Shown here: positions 6,962 to 15,291 of the stretch, piece by piece
Numbering within the stretch: position 1 is the first letter of the stretch
How the letters are laid out: every line of letters starts with the position of its first letter
Assembly (NCBI GenBank): GCA_949841595.1
Contig: CATKZB010000008.1
Location: 1-56,226, forward strand
Direction: 5' to 3'
Origin: an uncultured Christensenella sp.
GTDB lineage: Bacteria > Bacillota > Clostridia > Christensenellales > UBA1242
Length of the DNA: 56,226 nucleotides
Notes under the pieces: generated by a model
The model's input: the letters and a program-made list of their open reading frames with translations, nothing else
Database searches by the model: none
Told to the model about the DNA's origin: nothing
Position numbers and translations under genes: made by a program

Positions 6962-7044
6962 AACTAACTACCCACATACCAACCCTTTAAAGATAACTTT
7001 AAAGGGTTAATATATATAGGTAAGTATGTTGTTAATAGTTAGTT
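6962..7044. repeat. Nested inverted repeat at the end of the ATPase gene; candidate packaging signal or replication origin
   Basis: Three concentric pairs of arms share one centre. AACCCTTTAAAG and CTTTAAAGGGTT (6981-6992, 6997-7008) form a perfect 12-bp stem around ATAA. Outside it, ACATAC pairs with GTATGT (6974-6979, 7024-7029). Outermost, AACTAACTA pairs with TAGTTAGTT (6962-6970, 7036-7044). Neither strand has a T run after the stem, so it is not a normal terminator. It overlaps the last codons of the ATPase gene. Long hairpins of this kind serve as packaging signals or origins in filamentous phages; that role is inferred here. Confidence 0.6.
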
Positions 7045-8295
7045 CTTTTTCTCAGCTTTTTTAGACAAATTTTCTGCTTTAAGTACTTTGCGTGCATCTG
7101 CTGGCGACAAATCTAGACTCTCCCATGTTTCAACTTCTATCTTCTGATTAAGTGCTTTATATGCTCCACGAAAAGCTCTTGTCTTATATATCAACTCGTT
7201 CGCTCTTGGCATGTAAATATACTTTGTTTTGCCTTCTTGCAAAATGTTAATTGTTACACCACCATTTGAATTCTTACCTAACTCCATATTACCCAAGCTA
7301 GTATAACCTATCTTCCAAAAACCACAATAACCGATAAATTCTTCAAACTTATCCATAAAATTACCAAACAACACAGCATGCCACAATTTCATTTTTCTTA
7401 GAAAATAATCTTGCAAATGATTAAATATCCATAACAAAAACCTTGGTTTTAAAACCCATTCGCAACCTTGCATTCTTCGATTGTCACAACTCACTGAACG
7501 AAAAGGCAAATATATATTTCTTGGATTTTGTTCAGTCACTCCAAAACCAAACTCCATAAAATGACGCAACTCTTTTGCAAAATCTTCTAAATCAGTCGCT
7601 CCATCTATATTCTTAGCTCTATCATTAACTTTCTCAACATTCAATATAGCTCCCACTTCATCCAAAAAACCACGCCACATAAACGGAATTCGTTTTTGTT
7701 GCTTTAAATGAGCAACTTCAAGTTTATATGAAAAGCGTCTATATTTTTCTGAATAGGCTGGTGGAAAGGTCATGAAGTTCGGTATACCTTTACCTTCGTT
7801 TGTTGCTTTAAATGAACCTATTATTTCCCTTTCATCTAAGTTTGGTTTATAATTTGGATCTCTTTGTTTTCGGCATATCTTCCAATATTTCCAATTAAGA
7901 TTACGACTGGCTGTTTCTGAACGCCAGTACATAACGTTCATTGCAGACAATGTTTTACCCTTTCCATTTTCGCCAACACTTGTTTCCAAATGGTTCTTGC
8001 TTTGTGACTCATATTCTCTACAAACTTTATATCTTATTCGATAATACCACCACTGAACAAAGCCCCATACTGCTAGCCCACAAAACAACAATACTGGAGA
8101 GAGTAATAAGTAATACCAAAGATTAGTATAATTTGCCATAATGGTTGGTGCTACTATACAAGCTGTAATAACTGCCCAAAAAGCAAACACAAAAAATGAA
8201 TAATAATATGCTATTCGTTTCTTCAATGGCAATTTGTATGTTTTTATGGGAGTTCCTATAATTTCCTTTTTATCTATCTTGACCTTCTCTTTCAT
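7039..8295 (-). CDS. Membrane-bound P-loop ATPase, candidate Zot/pI-like morphogenesis protein
   Basis: The 418-residue protein has two N-terminal membrane helices (about residues 30-52 and 57-82), then a cytosolic P-loop domain. Walker A is GENGKGKT (108-115). A Walker B-like strand ends FLDE (D212, E213). A sensor-like FGVTEQNPRNIYLPFR (251-266) follows, as in Zot/pI and VirD4/HerA relatives, where this segment reads roughly TQxPxxIxxxxR. In inoviruses one such ATPase drives virion assembly at the membrane. Classic pI/Zot has its membrane helix after the ATPase, so the N-terminal placement here is unusual and also fits a VirD4-like DNA pump. It is preceded by the small coat-like gene and a hairpin. 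Confidence 0.65.
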   Translation of the reverse strand: MKEKVKIDKKEIIGTPIKTYKLPLKKRIAYYYSFFVFAFWAVITACIVAPTIMANYTNLWYYLLLSPVLLFCGLAVWGFVQWWYYRIRYKVCREYESQSKNHLETSVGENGKGKTLSAMNVMYWRSETASRNLNWKYWKICRKQRDPNYKPNLDEREIIGSFKATNEGKGIPNFMTFPPAYSEKYRRFSYKLEVAHLKQQKRIPFMWRGFLDEVGAILNVEKVNDRAKNIDGATDLEDFAKELRHFMEFGFGVTEQNPRNIYLPFRSVSCDNRRMQGCEWVLKPRFLLWIFNHLQDYFLRKMKLWHAVLFGNFMDKFEEFIGYCGFWKIGYTSLGNMELGKNSNGGVTINILQEGKTKYIYMPRANELIYKTRAFRGAYKALNQKIEVETWESLDLSPADARKVLKAENLSKKAEKKN

Positions 8296-8355
8296 TTTAT
8301 TTTCCTTTTAATTAACTAATCGATTGAATCAACTTCCTGCAGTCAACTCAGTCAC

Positions 8356-8380
8356 AAAGAACCTAATAAAAGGTTCTTTT
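8356..8380 (-). terminator. Hairpin between the small membrane protein and ATPase genes
   Basis: AAAGAACCT and AGGTTCTTT form a perfect 9-bp stem with a 6-nt loop. The T run is short, so it may attenuate rather than stop transcription. Filamentous phages place a terminator just after the major coat gene, which would fit this position. Confidence 0.5.
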
Positions 8381-8402
8381 GAGGCACTATGTCTAACTTA
8401 CT

Positions 8403-8633
8403 CTATCTATTAGCAACAGCATTTTCAGCGATGAGAAGTTCAACAGAAGTAATTGTTGCGTCTTGATTTTCTTCTGGCGTTTTTGTATCTTCTGTTTGTT
8501 CTTCAGCTGGCTTTTGTGGAATATGTTTTGGTATTTCGTAGCATCCATATCCCACAGCTGCACCTAATGCTACTGCCAATGCACAATAGCCAATCGCTTT
8601 CCATTTATTGCTCTTGCCTTTTCCTTTTGCCAT
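8403..8633 (-). CDS. Small single-span membrane protein, candidate virion coat protein
   Basis: The 76-residue product has a Lys-rich N terminus (MAKGKGKSNKWK), one Ala/Gly-rich membrane helix (about residues 13-33) and an acidic, Pro/Glu/Thr-rich tail. The size and the charge split across one membrane helix resemble filamentous-phage major coat proteins. The polarity is reversed, because those proteins keep the basic end at the C terminus. A strong AAGGGGG Shine-Dalgarno and a stem (CTGGTGG/CCACCAG at 8671-8700) precede it, and a hairpin follows, suggesting high, separately tuned expression. Function is inferred from position and size; no homology was recognised. Confidence 0.55.
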   Translation of the reverse strand: MAKGKGKSNKWKAIGYCALAVALGAAVGYGCYEIPKHIPQKPAEEQTEDTKTPEENQDATITSVELLIAENAVANR

Positions 8634-8722
8634 GGCTTATCCCCCTTTTGTTAATTTCTACCCTTTCGGGCTGGTGGTGGGTTCGGTTATACTCTTGTTA
8701 TCCCACCAGACTGAGTCTTAAA

Positions 8723-10090
8723 TTACATTGCTATAAACCCTGAACTCTTCCACCAAACATCAACTGTGTAGGCTCTATTTGAATATGATTGCAACCACAA
8801 TGAGAATCCGTTTCCCGTTCGTATAGGTGAATACATTTCGGCACAATCACTTCCACCTGACCAGCCAAGTTGTAATGACCAGTTGGTATTTCCATAATTC
8901 TTTCCATTAGGCAATGTGTATTGATACTCACGCCCATCTGCAATTGTGAGATGGATTTTACCCCAACACTCCATATACTGCAGTTCACCGACTTGCCAAA
9001 CAATGTAACCATCACTGCCACTTACATATTTATCTACAACCAGTACTATCCCATCTCTTAGATCTTCAATTATATTTCGTATGTCTTGTAACTGCTCTCG
9101 CAAATCTTGTATATTCATTCTCATGATATCTGAAAGATTTCTTTCACTTTGTAACTCTTTTTCCAATGCAGTTACTTTACTTTCTAATCCAGACACTTTG
9201 CTATTTACTTGCTCAACTTGAGCACTAAGATTTGTTACTTCAGTTTGTAGATTGCTTATCGCTGTTGTTTGTGTTTCCACTTCAGTTTCAAGATTTGTAA
9301 TTAATGTTGTGTTGTTTGCAACTTGTTTTTTCATATCTGAAACTGTATTTACAAGTGTTGTAAGCTGTGTTCTGAGCTTGTCCAATTGCTCTTGCAAGTT
9401 AGCGTTTGTTGTTTGCAAAGTACTTATTTCAGTTTCAATGTTTTCAACTCTTGACGTTAAAGAACTGAGTTCCGTTTGTATTTCTTCAATTCTTGCTGAA
9501 TTGGCTTCAACATCTGAAGAAAGTTCTTCCAATTCCAAATTCAATGCATCTATATTTGATTGAAGTTGAGTGTTCTGAGTTTGTAAATTTTCAATTGTTT
9601 GATTGTTTTCTGCAATCTCATTTTCAAGTCTTTCAAACTCTAACTTGTTGAAATTTATCTCATTCTGAAGGATTGTAACCTGGTTATTTAATCCTGTGTT
9701 TTCAGTCGTTAGATTTGTTATTTGTGTAGCCTTGTTGGAGTTATCTTCTTGCAAACTTGATATACTTTTATTCTTCAAATCAAGCTCATTGACTAGTGCA
9801 TCCATGGCTTTGTTTTGTGTGTCAATTTCGTCGTATGCATCGTCCAATGATACTGTCATTAATTGAATTGTTGCTTCTTTGTCGGATAGGACGATCATCA
9901 TGTTGTTGATATTTTCGTTCAATTCTGACACTTGGTTTTGCAATTCAACAATTGTTGTGTCTTGCTTTGGTGGTGGATCTTCTTTCTTGTACTCAAAAAG
10001 ATAGAATATTAAGCCTATAACTCCAGCAAGCAAAAGTGCTACGAACAGATATTTAAATAAACCACTACTTTTCTTTTTTCGTTTGCTCAT
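8723..10090 (-). CDS. Membrane-anchored coiled-coil spike with a tail-fibre-like C-terminal domain
   Basis: This 455-residue protein starts with a basic stretch and one membrane helix (about residues 11-32) without a cleavage site. A Pro-rich linker follows, then a nearly continuous coiled coil (about 45-345) rich in Gln, Asn, Thr and Glu heptads. The globular end (about 350-455) contains YIVWQVGELQYMECWGKIHL, SLWLQSYSNRAYTVDVWWKS and a final GFIAM, the pattern found in receptor-binding tips of tailed-phage fibres. The topology places the tip far outside the cell or particle. By analogy it is the pIII-like adhesin. The start has AGGAG upstream; it lies 8 nt after the preceding gene. Confidence 0.65.
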   Translation of the reverse strand: MSKRKKKSSGLFKYLFVALLLAGVIGLIFYLFEYKKEDPPPKQDTTIVELQNQVSELNENINNMMIVLSDKEATIQLMTVSLDDAYDEIDTQNKAMDALVNELDLKNKSISSLQEDNSNKATQITNLTTENTGLNNQVTILQNEINFNKLEFERLENEIAENNQTIENLQTQNTQLQSNIDALNLELEELSSDVEANSARIEEIQTELSSLTSRVENIETEISTLQTTNANLQEQLDKLRTQLTTLVNTVSDMKKQVANNTTLITNLETEVETQTTAISNLQTEVTNLSAQVEQVNSKVSGLESKVTALEKELQSERNLSDIMRMNIQDLREQLQDIRNIIEDLRDGIVLVVDKYVSGSDGYIVWQVGELQYMECWGKIHLTIADGREYQYTLPNGKNYGNTNWSLQLGWSGGSDCAEMYSPIRTGNGFSLWLQSYSNRAYTVDVWWKSSGFIAM

Positions 10091-10098
10091 TTATTCTC

Positions 10099-11490
10099 CT
10101 AATCATTTTTCAATTTATAGACTTCAAATTTTGAAAGACCTGCACCCATCAGTGTATAAGAACTACCATCTGAAATACATTCATACAGAATTGTCATTTT
10201 TTTAGATTCTTCATTCCATGATTGGAATGTTATCTTAATTTGACAAGCTGGATTACCACTTATTGCATTCAAATTAATAACCTTACTTTGTCCTTCTTCC
10301 AATGTAAAGGTACAAGTAACAGAAGAAGAATAGTTTACTATTTCAAAATTTTCATTAATCGAATACATTGCACCATTTAACAACTTTATTTCATTAAAGG
10401 TAATTCTTGTTTTTACATAATTATTTGCTACAAAGTTATTAAAGAGTCCATAGTTGGTTTGCCCACTACTTGTCAGTCCCGAAAATCCTAAAGCTTCACC
10501 ACTTCTTGGTACTTCAACCCATTCATACATTTCCTTGAATTTTGCATAATACGTTTTATTTTCAGTAACTACTTGATTAATTGGATCTACAAGAATATCG
10601 CTATCTTCACTCTCAACCCAACCTATAAAACCACAATTTTCTTTTGTAGGATTACCTACTGCAGTTGGGTATTCTCCTTGTACAACATATTCAGTAAAAT
10701 ATGGTGAATTGTCACTGATATAATTGACTTTATATTTTGGTGTTAAAATTGCATAGAATGATGTTCTTTCAGTTATTTTGATAGTATTAACATCCACTAC
10801 TGCACCATTTGGTGTTCTTGCCCAACCTTCAAAACGATATTCATTGCTTTCTGGTAATGTCACTTCTTCATTTAAAGTGTTATTATATCTCACAACTTTC
10901 ACTGTACTTAAAGTTTCGCCTACGTAGAAATCTACTTCACATGTGCCTTGTGCTATATCTTCATAACCTGCAATTAAACCATTAAGTCTTGTTATTTCAT
11001 TTTGTAGTTCTATCTTCTCGGACTGAAGTGTTGCTATTGTTTGTTCGTTGGCTGAAATAGTTGATTTTAAGCTCTCTTTAATTGTTGTTAAAGATGTTAT
11101 TTCATTTTGAAGATTTGTTTTTTCTGCTTGCAAAGTTTCTATAGCGTCTGCATCTTCTTGACCTTTGTTTTCTAATTCAGTAATCCTAGCTGTCTTTTGA
11201 TCAATAAGGTTATTCAAATCATTCACTTGTACTATCAACAACTCGTTCTTTTGCTTAATATCATTCTCACGTTCTTGTGTTTCTTTTATTAGCACAAGTG
11301 CATTTTGATATTTTAATTGCAAATCATTTAACTGGTCTTTAAGTTCTAAAACAATTTCACTTTCAGGCTTTTGAGTTTCATTATTATTTGTCCATGAACA
11401 GCCTGTGAATATCAAAGGAGATAATATGGCTGTTATTACTCCAAATGATAACACTGCTATTTTCGTTCTACTTTTCTTTGTTTTCTCCAT
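10099..11490 (-). CDS. Coiled-coil surface lipoprotein with InlB-type repeats
   Basis: The 463-residue protein has an N-terminal signal-like helix ending FTGC, so Cys31 could be a lipid anchor; the -3 residue is Phe, which is unusual for a lipobox. A coiled coil follows (about 45-175). Two InlB B-repeat (Flg_new) modules come next: the first around VKVVRYNNTLNEEVTLPES and FEGWARTPNGA, the second around YKVNYISDNSPYFTEYVVQG and FIGWVESEDSD. A C-terminal beta-rich domain (about 335-463) resembles no family I know. It is a second anchored spike next to the tail-fibre-like one, so both may be virion proteins. AGGAG precedes the ATG. Confidence 0.65.
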   Translation of the reverse strand: MEKTKKSRTKIAVLSFGVITAILSPLIFTGCSWTNNNETQKPESEIVLELKDQLNDLQLKYQNALVLIKETQERENDIKQKNELLIVQVNDLNNLIDQKTARITELENKGQEDADAIETLQAEKTNLQNEITSLTTIKESLKSTISANEQTIATLQSEKIELQNEITRLNGLIAGYEDIAQGTCEVDFYVGETLSTVKVVRYNNTLNEEVTLPESNEYRFEGWARTPNGAVVDVNTIKITERTSFYAILTPKYKVNYISDNSPYFTEYVVQGEYPTAVGNPTKENCGFIGWVESEDSDILVDPINQVVTENKTYYAKFKEMYEWVEVPRSGEALGFSGLTSSGQTNYGLFNNFVANNYVKTRITFNEIKLLNGAMYSINENFEIVNYSSSVTCTFTLEEGQSKVINLNAISGNPACQIKITFQSWNEESKKMTILYECISDGSSYTLMGAGLSKFEVYKLKND

Positions 11491-11502
11491 ATATTTCTCC
11501 TT

Positions 11503-12024
11503 TTAAATTTCAACTACTTGGAGCATCATTCCAAATTTTGAAATGTATTGCGCCCAAAATGAAACTGCTTCACTTCCACCATGAGTGGTAATTGTTAAAA
11601 CTGTCTTTTGATTTAAGTAATATTCGATTGTTACTGTTAAGCTATCTTCCATGGCAACACTTCCATCTGGGTTAAGGAATATTCCTGAATAAATACCTTG
11701 AACTTGTCCTTTATTTGAAGTGACATCTTGACATAGCCCATCGTTTACCAAGATCAAATATTCTTTGTCAGTTCCGTCAAACTCTTTTTCAGCTGCAAAT
11801 TCTCTCGTCAAACTAAATTCTATTAAACTGTCATCAACGGCTTTAAAATCGTTCGCTCTTAATGAATATGTGCTTTGTATGTCTTCTGAAATTGAACTTA
11901 AATTTTTATAGCTTCCAATTATCTGAGAAACTTTTTGATTATTTTCAACTAACATAAGACCTGAATAAATGCCATAACAAATGATTGCTAAGCACACTAT
12001 AAATTGTGTAAACTTTAATCTCAT
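11503..12024 (-). CDS. Single-span membrane protein, unknown
   Basis: The 173-residue product has one N-terminal membrane helix (about residues 7-26) and an external domain of about 145 residues with alternating beta-type segments (VTIEYYLNQKTVLTITTHGG). No family was recognised. The start overlaps the preceding gene's stop as ATGA, and GGAGG lies 7 nt upstream, so translation is coupled. It belongs to the block of five anchored proteins, which suggests a structural role in a membrane-bound particle. Confidence 0.6.
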   Translation of the reverse strand: MRLKFTQFIVCLAIICYGIYSGLMLVENNQKVSQIIGSYKNLSSISEDIQSTYSLRANDFKAVDDSLIEFSLTREFAAEKEFDGTDKEYLILVNDGLCQDVTSNKGQVQGIYSGIFLNPDGSVAMEDSLTVTIEYYLNQKTVLTITTHGGSEAVSFWAQYISKFGMMLQVVEI

Positions 12025-13334
12025 ACTGCCACCTCCACTAATTCTGATTTGTTTTCTGAATTGAAAATTAAGTTAATATTTTTTGTGTATGTTATTTTAT
12101 CTACACTTGCTGTGGATGAACAATATGAAGTCATGAATTTAAAATCTTTCTCCGTTGAAGAAGTTAATTTAATGTTATTAACTTTAACATTATCAAAGCA
12201 GTAATAATCAAAACCAATTATGTTTGAATCGTTTAAATTTAAATTCACTTGAACAAATAGATTTTTATATTTTTTAATCTCTTCTACTACACTAGTTTTC
12301 AAGGTCAACAAATACTTACCTTCTTCAGTAACTGAACTACGTTTGTCAAAATGACTTTCATTGAGATTATATAATGTGTAAACATCGTAAAATTCTTCTT
12401 CTGTTTCACCAAGTGAATTATACTTTGGATCTTCTGCTATCAAGCCAAACATGCTTTGTGTAGCTCTAACAGCCCCATCTGTATATTTGTTGATTTTAAT
12501 CCATGCAAACAGATCTTGTGCATCACTTTTGATTGGTTCGTCATTTTCATCATAAATGTAAAAATACTCTCCTAAGTCCCATGGAATATATGAAGTTCCA
12601 ACTGGTGCTGATTTTATGGTTTTATACATGTCAACGAACATATACTCGGGTGTAACATCAATGAAGTATTCTTCTCTCCAGCCTAATGCAGCTTCCCCTT
12701 CTTTTGCCAAGTATCTTCCACGCAACGCTAATTTGTAAACCTTAGTTCCTATGTTGAAGTAAAAATGTGTATTATTTGTTATAGAACTCGAACTAGATGA
12801 AACATAGCTATCGCCTTTTGTTGCTTCACTATTGTTGTAATAGAAAAGTGAGTTGTTTTTATTTTTATAAAAGTTGTTACCTTGGACATCATCCTTAAAT
12901 CTATTACTCCATCCAGTTCCTTCTATATCTCCTATATATCCAGTTTCTGTTATAGATTTCCACCAGCCTAACCAGCTTCTTGTAACGTTATTGTTGTAAA
13001 CATTGCCAACAGCTTGAATTCCTAGCTTTTCGAAAGTTTCATGATTTTTATCTGTATATCTTGTTAATTGCATTTCGTAAAGTGAAACGCCGTTTACAGT
13101 TTCTTCTTCATTTGTGTAAATGTTAAATTCACCAAAAAGTAACCTTCCACCATCATAATCTTGAAAATAAGGTGATTCATTCATATAACCAGTTGTTACT
13201 GTGAACTTATCTTCAAAGTGTTTTACATAAAACCAAAACACACCCATTGCAACTGAAACCATTGTTAACACAACTATCAAAATTACTAGGAATGAATTGT
13301 TAATAAACCCGTCATTATTTCTATTTTTTGCCAT
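12021..13334 (-). CDS. Large single-span membrane protein, unknown, candidate structural protein
   Basis: Translation is placed at ATG 13334 (MAKNRNNDGF), with AAGGTGG 5 nt upstream. The 437-residue product has one membrane helix (about residues 14-37) and a long external part rich in Tyr, Asn, Ser and Asp with predicted beta strands. No repeats, cysteine pairs or enzyme motif were found. The preceding 86-residue gene ends within its leader (TGGTGAGTATG), and the following gene overlaps by 4 nt. It is probably displayed outside the cell or on the particle. Confidence 0.6.
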   Translation of the reverse strand: MAKNRNNDGFINNSFLVILIVVLTMVSVAMGVFWFYVKHFEDKFTVTTGYMNESPYFQDYDGGRLLFGEFNIYTNEEETVNGVSLYEMQLTRYTDKNHETFEKLGIQAVGNVYNNNVTRSWLGWWKSITETGYIGDIEGTGWSNRFKDDVQGNNFYKNKNNSLFYYNNSEATKGDSYVSSSSSSITNNTHFYFNIGTKVYKLALRGRYLAKEGEAALGWREEYFIDVTPEYMFVDMYKTIKSAPVGTSYIPWDLGEYFYIYDENDEPIKSDAQDLFAWIKINKYTDGAVRATQSMFGLIAEDPKYNSLGETEEEFYDVYTLYNLNESHFDKRSSVTEEGKYLLTLKTSVVEEIKKYKNLFVQVNLNLNDSNIIGFDYYCFDNVKVNNIKLTSSTEKDFKFMTSYCSSTASVDKITYTKNINLIFNSENKSELVEVAV

Positions 13335-13336
13335 AC

Positions 13337-13597
13337 TCACCACCTTATTAAATTTTTAAAACTATGTGCTATAATCTCAGCTTGAGCTGGTGTTGTACTC
13401 GTAAATATTCCAGCAAAGCCGAATATATCAAACACTTTAGCCAGCCATCTCAAAGCTGTTGCTCCAAATTTCATTAACCATGCCATACCATCAAAGATAT
13501 ATGCTGACAGCGAAAAGACCAAAGAACCAAAGAATATTGTTAAAATTATGACAGCGAAAAGTATAATCAATCGTTTTAACCATTTATGTTTCTTCAT
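13337..13597 (-). CDS. Small hydrophobic protein, candidate membrane or coat component
   Basis: The 86-residue product has a strongly hydrophobic N-terminal helix (about residues 9-33) after a basic start (MKKHKWLKRL). An amphipathic, aromatic-rich helix (about 36-65) follows, then a short Thr/Pro turn and a final helix ending NLIRW. No cysteine or catalytic residue pattern is seen. Size and topology fit a minor coat or internal membrane protein of a filamentous or enveloped phage. It is translated between two other small or membrane genes with overlapping signals. AAAGGAT precedes the ATG. Confidence 0.55.
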   Translation of the reverse strand: MKKHKWLKRLIILFAVIILTIFFGSLVFSLSAYIFDGMAWLMKFGATALRWLAKVFDIFGFAGIFTSTTPAQAEIIAHSFKNLIRW

Positions 13598-13599
13598 GC

Positions 13600-13788
13600 T
13601 TATATCCTTTTTATGTTTACAATGATTTGTGTAGCTGTTACTTCGATTGTCAAATCGTACTTTTCCTGTTCTGAAAAATCAACTTGTAGATTTTCAATTT
13701 TTTCAGCATCTAAGTATTTCAAAGTCACTTTTAATTGCTCTTTTCTTTTTTCTGGAAGATCTCCATTAAAAATCATTTCTTTTGCCAT
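13600..13788 (-). CDS. 62-residue soluble protein, unknown
   Basis: The start is preceded by TTAGGAG. The peptide begins MAKEMIFNGDLPEKRKEQLK and ends in a beta-rich stretch (TIEVTATQIIVNIKRI). It has no signal or membrane segment. A ssDNA-binding or regulatory role is possible given its place between the replication and structural genes, but nothing in the sequence proves it. Confidence 0.5.
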   Translation of the reverse strand: MAKEMIFNGDLPEKRKEQLKVTLKYLDAEKIENLQVDFSEQEKYDLTIEVTATQIIVNIKRI

Positions 13789-13798
13789 TTTGTTTCTC

Positions 13799-13921
13799 CT
13801 AAAATTTTAAAATTTTACCAATTTCAATGCATTGTTCAAAAGTTGCATTTCCTAAAGCTTCAACAATCTGTCTTATTAAAAATTGTCTGTTAAGCTCATT
13901 CACTAGTTCTTGTTGTGTCAT
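13799..13921 (-). CDS. 40-residue ORF with a good ribosome binding site
   Basis: ATG at 13921 is preceded by AAGGAG and lies inside the 3' end of the 97-residue gene (26-nt overlap). The peptide MTQQELVNELNRQFLIRQIV, then EALGNATFEQCIEIGKILKF, is helical and soluble. It ends at TAG 13799, 10 nt before the next gene start. The tight packing and the Shine-Dalgarno support it as a real gene. Function unknown. Confidence 0.5.
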   Translation of the reverse strand: MTQQELVNELNRQFLIRQIVEALGNATFEQCIEIGKILKF

Positions 13922-14189
13922 TGTAATTCTCCTTAATAAATTCTTCAGCTTCTTTGTCTAAAATAATTTCATCAAACAGCTGAGCCACAATGTATTTTTG
14001 ATCGCACCATTGATCTTTCCAATCTCGTTCATCATCTTCGTTTCCAAACATTTGGATGTTCTCAAGGTCGTCTATTCTTTGAACTGCCTTGTCCAACAAA
14101 AGTATTAATACATTTTTTGGAATGTCCTCATAAACCACTTTATTGTTTTCAATACCTTCCTTTAGTTTTTCAATTTCTTCTTTCTTCAT
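13896..14189 (-). CDS. 97-residue acidic protein, unknown
   Basis: A helical, Glu/Asp-rich soluble protein starting MKKEEIEKLKEG, with AAAGGAG 6 nt upstream and a 20-nt overlap with the preceding initiator-like gene. No recognisable domain. Placement directly after the initiator suggests a replication or copy-control accessory role, which is inferred only from order. Confidence 0.55.
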   Translation of the reverse strand: MKKEEIEKLKEGIENNKVVYEDIPKNVLILLLDKAVQRIDDLENIQMFGNEDDERDWKDQWCDQKYIVAQLFDEIILDKEAEEFIKENYNDTTRTSE

Positions 14190-14928
14190 TTTTTACTCCT
14201 TTTAACGCCCAATAGGCTTCAGCTTCTTTTCGAAATTCTTCTCTGTGCTTCTTATATCCTGGATGTTCTTTTGAAATTTCAAAGTCACCTTTGAACAAAT
14301 TTGCTAGGCTTGTCAAAACATAGAGATTTAAATTTACAATTTTTTCAAACTTATCCATGACCTTCATTGCAGTGCTGTAAACAATCTCAATGCTGAAATG
14401 GAAGATAATGAATTGATAAAACTCTTCTGTCATTACTTGATTTGCTTTGCTTAACTGAATATTGTAAAAACGTTCGTCAAAAAGTGAATTTGCAAAAATG
14501 TGGCAAAAGCTCCTAAGTTTTGATGCATTTTTCACTGGCAATTTTGAATTATCTATCAATCCATCAAAGTAATTAAAAGCCTCTATTGTGTTTGTGATTA
14601 TATTTCCTTCCTTGGTTTTGAAGATAATTCTCATTGGCAACATCTCTTGTTCAATTCGATTGTTGATGTTTGGCTCGTATGTTGCTTTCTTTTTCCCAAA
14701 ACGATCTAATTCTTCTTTGATATAACCATACTTTTTTAGCTCTGTTCTCCAATTCCTTACTTGTCTACTATGTTTATCTTTTAAGCCAAAGAATGTGGCA
14801 TATGCCATATCATCCACAATGAAATCAACTGGTGTTTGATAGTAACTATAAATTTCAAACAAATAGATCCTTGCCATTGGTGTGAGCCTGTTGTCATACA
14901 TAAATCTTGGTAATCGTTGCTCTGGCAT
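14170..14928 (-). CDS. Winged-helix replication initiator-like protein
   Basis: The 252-residue protein begins with a winged-helix type segment: RLTPMARIYLFEIYSYYQ, then VDDMAYATFFGLKDKHSRQV, and WRTELKKYGYIKEELDRFGK. This is the arrangement used by RepA_N and phage replisome-organiser N-terminal domains to bind origin repeats. The rest is helical and unlike any family I know. No HUH or tyrosine nickase motif is visible, which would be expected for classic rolling-circle inoviruses. AAAAGGAG precedes the ATG. It lies in the early part of the minus operon, downstream of the Xis-like gene. Confidence 0.55.
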   Translation of the reverse strand: MPEQRLPRFMYDNRLTPMARIYLFEIYSYYQTPVDFIVDDMAYATFFGLKDKHSRQVRNWRTELKKYGYIKEELDRFGKKKATYEPNINNRIEQEMLPMRIIFKTKEGNIITNTIEAFNYFDGLIDNSKLPVKNASKLRSFCHIFANSLFDERFYNIQLSKANQVMTEEFYQFIIFHFSIEIVYSTAMKVMDKFEKIVNLNLYVLTSLANLFKGDFEISKEHPGYKKHREEFRKEAEAYWALKGVKNEERRN

Positions 14929-14942
14929 ATACTCAACTCCTT

Positions 14943-15143
14943 TTAAGCAATTTTTTCTATGTTCTTTCCTGTCTTACAATCAATCTTGTGGCAACTTGCA
15001 GGATAATCTCTTTTTAAATCTGCACACAACTTTTTAGCATATGAGCAACTTAAAGTCTCAGCTCTACCAATAGTAGTTCGCATTTGCCATGTAATCACAA
15101 AGCTGTAATCGGCATAGCCTACATAGACTGATTTAAACTCCAT
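14943..15143 (-). CDS. 66-residue small protein, unknown
   Basis: A soluble protein with several cysteines (SCSYAKKLCADLKRDYPASC, then HKIDCK) that begins MEFKSVYVGYADYSFVI. The Cys spacing could bind a metal, but no known motif is met. It overlaps the preceding 52-residue ORF by 11 nt and follows AAGGTG. Function unknown. Confidence 0.5.
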   Translation of the reverse strand: MEFKSVYVGYADYSFVITWQMRTTIGRAETLSCSYAKKLCADLKRDYPASCHKIDCKTGKNIEKIA

Positions 15144-15291
15144 TTTGAATCACCTTCCTTTGTTCGTTTTTGAACATCTGAAAAGACATGGGATGTTTTT
15201 CGTCTAAGTCATGAACTTTGCAAAAGTATTCAAACTCGGCTTCTTTGTCGTTCATGATTAGCCATATTTTATTAAACATTTCCTGCATCAT
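15133..15291 (-). CDS. 52-residue small protein, unknown
   Basis: ATG at 15291, with AGGAG 5 nt upstream, opens a 52-codon frame beginning MMQEMFNKIWLIMNDKEAEF and ending QRKVIQNGV. It overlaps the upstream 63-residue gene by 20 nt and the downstream 66-residue gene by 11 nt, as is common in this operon. Helical, soluble, no family. Confidence 0.5.
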   Translation of the reverse strand: MMQEMFNKIWLIMNDKEAEFEYFCKVHDLDEKHPMSFQMFKNEQRKVIQNGV

